Of a DNA stretch of 8,359 bases, positions 5,739 to 8,359 are shown one piece after another; position 1 is the first letter of the stretch; every line of letters starts with the position of its first letter. The position numbers were made by a program, and so were the translations under genes. The stretch spans positions 1-8,359 of the forward strand of contig DCDU01000033.1 of NCBI GenBank assembly GCA_002316585.1. Direction: 5' to 3'. The notes beneath the pieces are model-generated. The model searched no databases. It was not told the origin of the DNA and was given only the letters and a program-made list of their open reading frames with translations. The DNA comes from Firmicutes bacterium UBA1047 (GTDB lineage: Bacteria; Bacillota; Clostridia; Tissierellales; Sedimentibacteraceae).

Positions 5739-8359
5739 ATGGAATTTCTTGTAGGATTAGATATCGGTTCTACTACAGTTAAAATAGCTGTATTAGACCA
5801 TAATGGCAATATAATATATAAGCAGTATGAAAGACACTACTCTGATATAAAAAATACTGTTACCGAAATAATAGACAATTCATCTGAGTATCTTAAAAAC
5901 AGCTTTATTAAAATAAGCGTTACAGGCTCGGGTGCAATTGACGTGTCTAAATACTTGGGTATTCCTTTCGTTCAAGAAGTTGCAGCTTCAACATCGGCAA
6001 TAGAAAAATATATGCCCTCCACGGATGTTGTAATAGAGCTTGGGGGAGAAGATGCAAAAATAACATATCTTTCAGGAAACTTGGAGCAGCGCATGAACGG
6101 CTCTTGCGCAGGCGGTACAGGGGCATTTATTGACCAGATGGCTGTATTGATGAAGACAGATGCTTCCGGATTAAATGAATTGTCAAAAAAACATAAGACC
6201 ATTTATCCTATTGCATCACGCTGCGGTGTATTTGCCAAATCAGATGTTCAGCCGTTGCTAAATGAAGGAGCAAGGCAGGAAGATATTGCCGCATCTATTT
6301 TTCAAGCTGTTGTAAATCAAACAATAAGCGGGCTTGCACAGGGAAGACCCATTAAAGGAAATGTTGCCTTTTTGGGCGGTCCATTGTTTTTCTTGTCTGA
6401 GCTTAGAGAAAGATTTAAAGAAACCTTGGAGCTGGCGGAAAATACCGTATGCCCTGACGATGCCAACTATTATGTTGCCATCGGAGCTGCATTGATGTCA
6501 GTAAATAATAAAGAAATAAGCTTCAATAAGTTTTATAATAATATGAAAAATACAATGAAACATTCAAGTTTTGAATACAGAAAAAAGGATTTGAATCCTT
6601 TATTTGAAAGTGAAGATGAATACAATAATTTTTTAGATAGACACAATAAACATAAAGCAATAAGAAAAAACATTGATGAATACTCGGGACTTGCATTTTT
6701 AGGTATTGATGCCGGTTCAACAACAACAAAATTAGTTCTGATTACGAAAGATGGTGAAATACTTTACTCCTACTATGGCAGCAACGAAGGAAACCCGCTG
6801 AATTCTGCGGTTAATGCAGTTAAAGGTCTTTATGCAAAAATACATAAAGGCATTAAAATTGCATATACAGCGGTAACAGGTTATGGTGAACATTTAATAA
6901 AGGCTGCTTTAAATGTGGATGTAGGTGAAATTGAAACTGTAGCTCATTACAAAGCTGCAGATTTCTTCTCAAATGGTGTAGACTTCATAATAGACATCGG
7001 CGGTCAAGATATGAAAAGCATGGTAATTAAAAACGGCGTCATAGATTCAATCATGCTTAATGAAGCCTGCTCATCAGGCTGCGGCTCATTTATTGAAACT
7101 TTTGCAAAGTCATTGGATATGTCTGTTCAGGAGTTTGCAGAGGCCGCAATATTTTCTAAACACCCGGTGGATCTTGGTACGAGATGTACTGTGTTTATGA
7201 ATTCAAAGGTTAAGCAGGCTCAAAGAGAAGGAGCAACATTAGGCGATATTTCTGCCGGAATTTCTTTTTCCGTAATTAAAAATGCCTTGTTTAAGGTTAT
7301 AAGATTAACATCACTTGAATCATTAGGAGAAAAGGTTGTTGTACAAGGAGGCACCTTCTACAATAATTCGGTTCTTCGCGCATTTGAGCAAATAACCGGC
7401 CGTCAGGTCGTAAGACCCGATATAGCAGGTATCATGGGTGCCTTTGGTTCTGCAATTATTGCCAAAAACAGTTATGAAGAAGGTATGGAAAGTAAATTTG
7501 TTAAGGAAGATGATATAGATAATTTCTCCTTCAATACATCTATGGAAAGATGCGGTCTTTGCACAAACAACTGCTTATTAACCATAAATAAGTTTTCTGA
7601 CGGAAGATATTATGTATCCGGTAATCGCTGTGAAAAAGGTGCTGAAAAATATACAACCGTTGTTAAAAAGGAATCCATGCCAAACTTATACAAATATAAA
7701 AACCAACGTGTTTTCGGTTATAAGCCATTGCCGGTAAATAAAGCAAAAAGAGGAATTATAGGCATTCCGAGAGTTTTAAACATGTATGAGGATTACCCTT
7801 TCTGGTTCACGTTTTTTAATGAATTAGGATACAGAGTTGTGCTCTCAGGTATATCAAGCAAGAAAATTTATGAGCTTGGAATGGGAACCATTCCCTCCGA
7901 GTCAGTTTGTTATCCGGGCAAAATAGCACATGGCCACATAACCGACCTTGTAAACAAGAAGGTGAAAAAAATATTTTATCCTTGTATTTCCTATAATATA
8001 AAGGAAGATGAAGAAGCAGGAAATCACTTTAACTGTCCGGTTGTAGTATCCTATCCCGAATCAATCGAGGCAAATGTTAATCTTAGCGGAGTAAAATTCT
8101 ATAAGCCGTTTTTAACACTTAATGACAAAGGAAGACTTATTCAAAAGCTTTATATGGAACTTGGAGAATCAGAAAACCTCACATTGGACGAAATCAATTC
8201 TGCGGCTGAGAAAGCTTACGATGAATTGTTTGCTTATAAGTCAGATGTTGTAAATGAAGGGACAAATGCTTTGAAATATTTAAGGGAAAATAATAAGCAC
8301 GGCATTGTTCTTGCAGGCAGACCATATCATGTAGACCCTGAAATTAACCACGGCATCGC
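5739..8359 (+). CDS. Giant BcrAD/BadFG-type CoA-substrate-specific enzyme activase with dehydratase-like region (3' end cut by window)
   Basis: The first 873 residues are visible and the frame is unbroken to the window edge; relatives are roughly 1,400 residues. There are two tandem ASKHA ATPase modules. Module 1 has D8-IGSTT, GGEDAK (102-107), Cys123 in NGSCAGGTG and Cys162 in SRCGVFAKSD. Module 2 has D324-AGSTTTK, DIGGQD (419-424), Cys444 in ACSSGCG and Cys483 in TRCTVFMNS. In HgdC-type activators the two corresponding cysteines hold a [4Fe-4S] cluster across the dimer. A cysteine cluster follows (C605, C608, C612, C631). A DUF2229-like region then begins near 671 (RGIIGIPR), with SESVCYPGK (C724), YPC749 and RPYH near the end. 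By homology the family couples ATP hydrolysis to low-potential electron transfer, but this fused form has no reaction I can name. GGAGG (5729-5733) selects the ATG at 5739; an in-frame ATG at 5715 lacks a binding site. Confidence 0.93.
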   Translation, partial: MEFLVGLDIGSTTVKIAVLDHNGNIIYKQYERHYSDIKNTVTEIIDNSSEYLKNSFIKISVTGSGAIDVSKYLGIPFVQEVAASTSAIEKYMPSTDVVIELGGEDAKITYLSGNLEQRMNGSCAGGTGAFIDQMAVLMKTDASGLNELSKKHKTIYPIASRCGVFAKSDVQPLLNEGARQEDIAASIFQAVVNQTISGLAQGRPIKGNVAFLGGPLFFLSELRERFKETLELAENTVCPDDANYYVAIGAALMSVNNKEISFNKFYNNMKNTMKHSSFEYRKKDLNPLFESEDEYNNFLDRHNKHKAIRKNIDEYSGLAFLGIDAGSTTTKLVLITKDGEILYSYYGSNEGNPLNSAVNAVKGLYAKIHKGIKIAYTAVTGYGEHLIKAALNVDVGEIETVAHYKAADFFSNGVDFIIDIGGQDMKSMVIKNGVIDSIMLNEACSSGCGSFIETFAKSLDMSVQEFAEAAIFSKHPVDLGTRCTVFMNSKVKQAQREGATLGDISAGISFSVIKNALFKVIRLTSLESLGEKVVVQGGTFYNNSVLRAFEQITGRQVVRPDIAGIMGAFGSAIIAKNSYEEGMESKFVKEDDIDNFSFNTSMERCGLCTNNCLLTINKFSDGRYYVSGNRCEKGAEKYTTVVKKESMPNLYKYKNQRVFGYKPLPVNKAKRGIIGIPRVLNMYEDYPFWFTFFNELGYRVVLSGISSKKIYELGMGTIPSESVCYPGKIAHGHITDLVNKKVKKIFYPCISYNIKEDEEAGNHFNCPVVVSYPESIEANVNLSGVKFYKPFLTLNDKGRLIQKLYMELGESENLTLDEINSAAEKAYDELFAYKSDVVNEGTNALKYLRENNKHGIVLAGRPYHVDPEINHGI

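Noticed and set aside
5972..6729. Minus-strand open frames at 5972-6202 and 6523-6729
   Set aside because: Both lie wholly inside the activase gene, whose continuous frame with conserved motifs explains this DNA.

Overview
The window reads as chromosomal DNA of a low-G+C anaerobic Firmicute, probably a Clostridia or Tissierellia-like amino-acid fermenter. The support is A/T-rich spacers, strong GGAGG-type Shine-Dalgarno sites, frequent AGA and ATA codons, a Gram-positive-style lipoprotein binding protein, and a very large BcrAD/BadFG-type activase. No genus can be fixed from the sequence alone. There are no tRNAs, rRNAs, CRISPR arrays, insertion sequences or phage genes.

Layout. (1) At 1-98 lie a perfect 22-bp palindrome at the left edge and a good minus-strand promoter at 57-85, which suggests that another minus-strand gene starts at the edge. 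(2) At 99-776 (minus) is a UPF0173-type metallo-beta-lactamase-fold hydrolase with its own promoter at 808-836. (3) The 177-bp spacer at 777-953 holds the rho-independent terminator of the upstream operon (841-867) and a GGGGACA/TGACA-rich imperfect palindrome (878-924). (4) At 954-5450 (minus) is a complete five-gene ABC importer of the hydrophobic amino acid (HAAT/Liv) family. Its transcription order is livK-livH-livM-livG-livF, with tight or overlapping junctions and one hairpin between livK and livH. (5) The 288-bp divergent intergenic region at 5451-5738 carries promoter candidates for both directions. (6) From 5739 to the right edge (plus) runs the first 873 codons of a giant CoA-substrate-specific enzyme activase / 2-hydroxyacyl-CoA dehydratase-like protein, cut off by the window end. 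This reading frame is open and unbroken throughout.

How the genes may work together. LivK binds an amino acid outside the membrane, LivH and LivM form the channel, and LivG and LivF hydrolyse ATP. The divergent activase has two tandem ASKHA ATPase modules. Each keeps the two iron-sulfur-ligating cysteines of HgdC-type activators at the same 39-residue spacing, followed by the start of a dehydratase/reductase-like region. A link between amino-acid uptake and reductive amino-acid fermentation is plausible but rests only on adjacency. The transporter and the hydrolase are ordinary. The least understood object is the giant activase. The most curious non-coding object is the left-edge palindrome, which would pair a Shine-Dalgarno sequence with its own anti-SD across a start codon.
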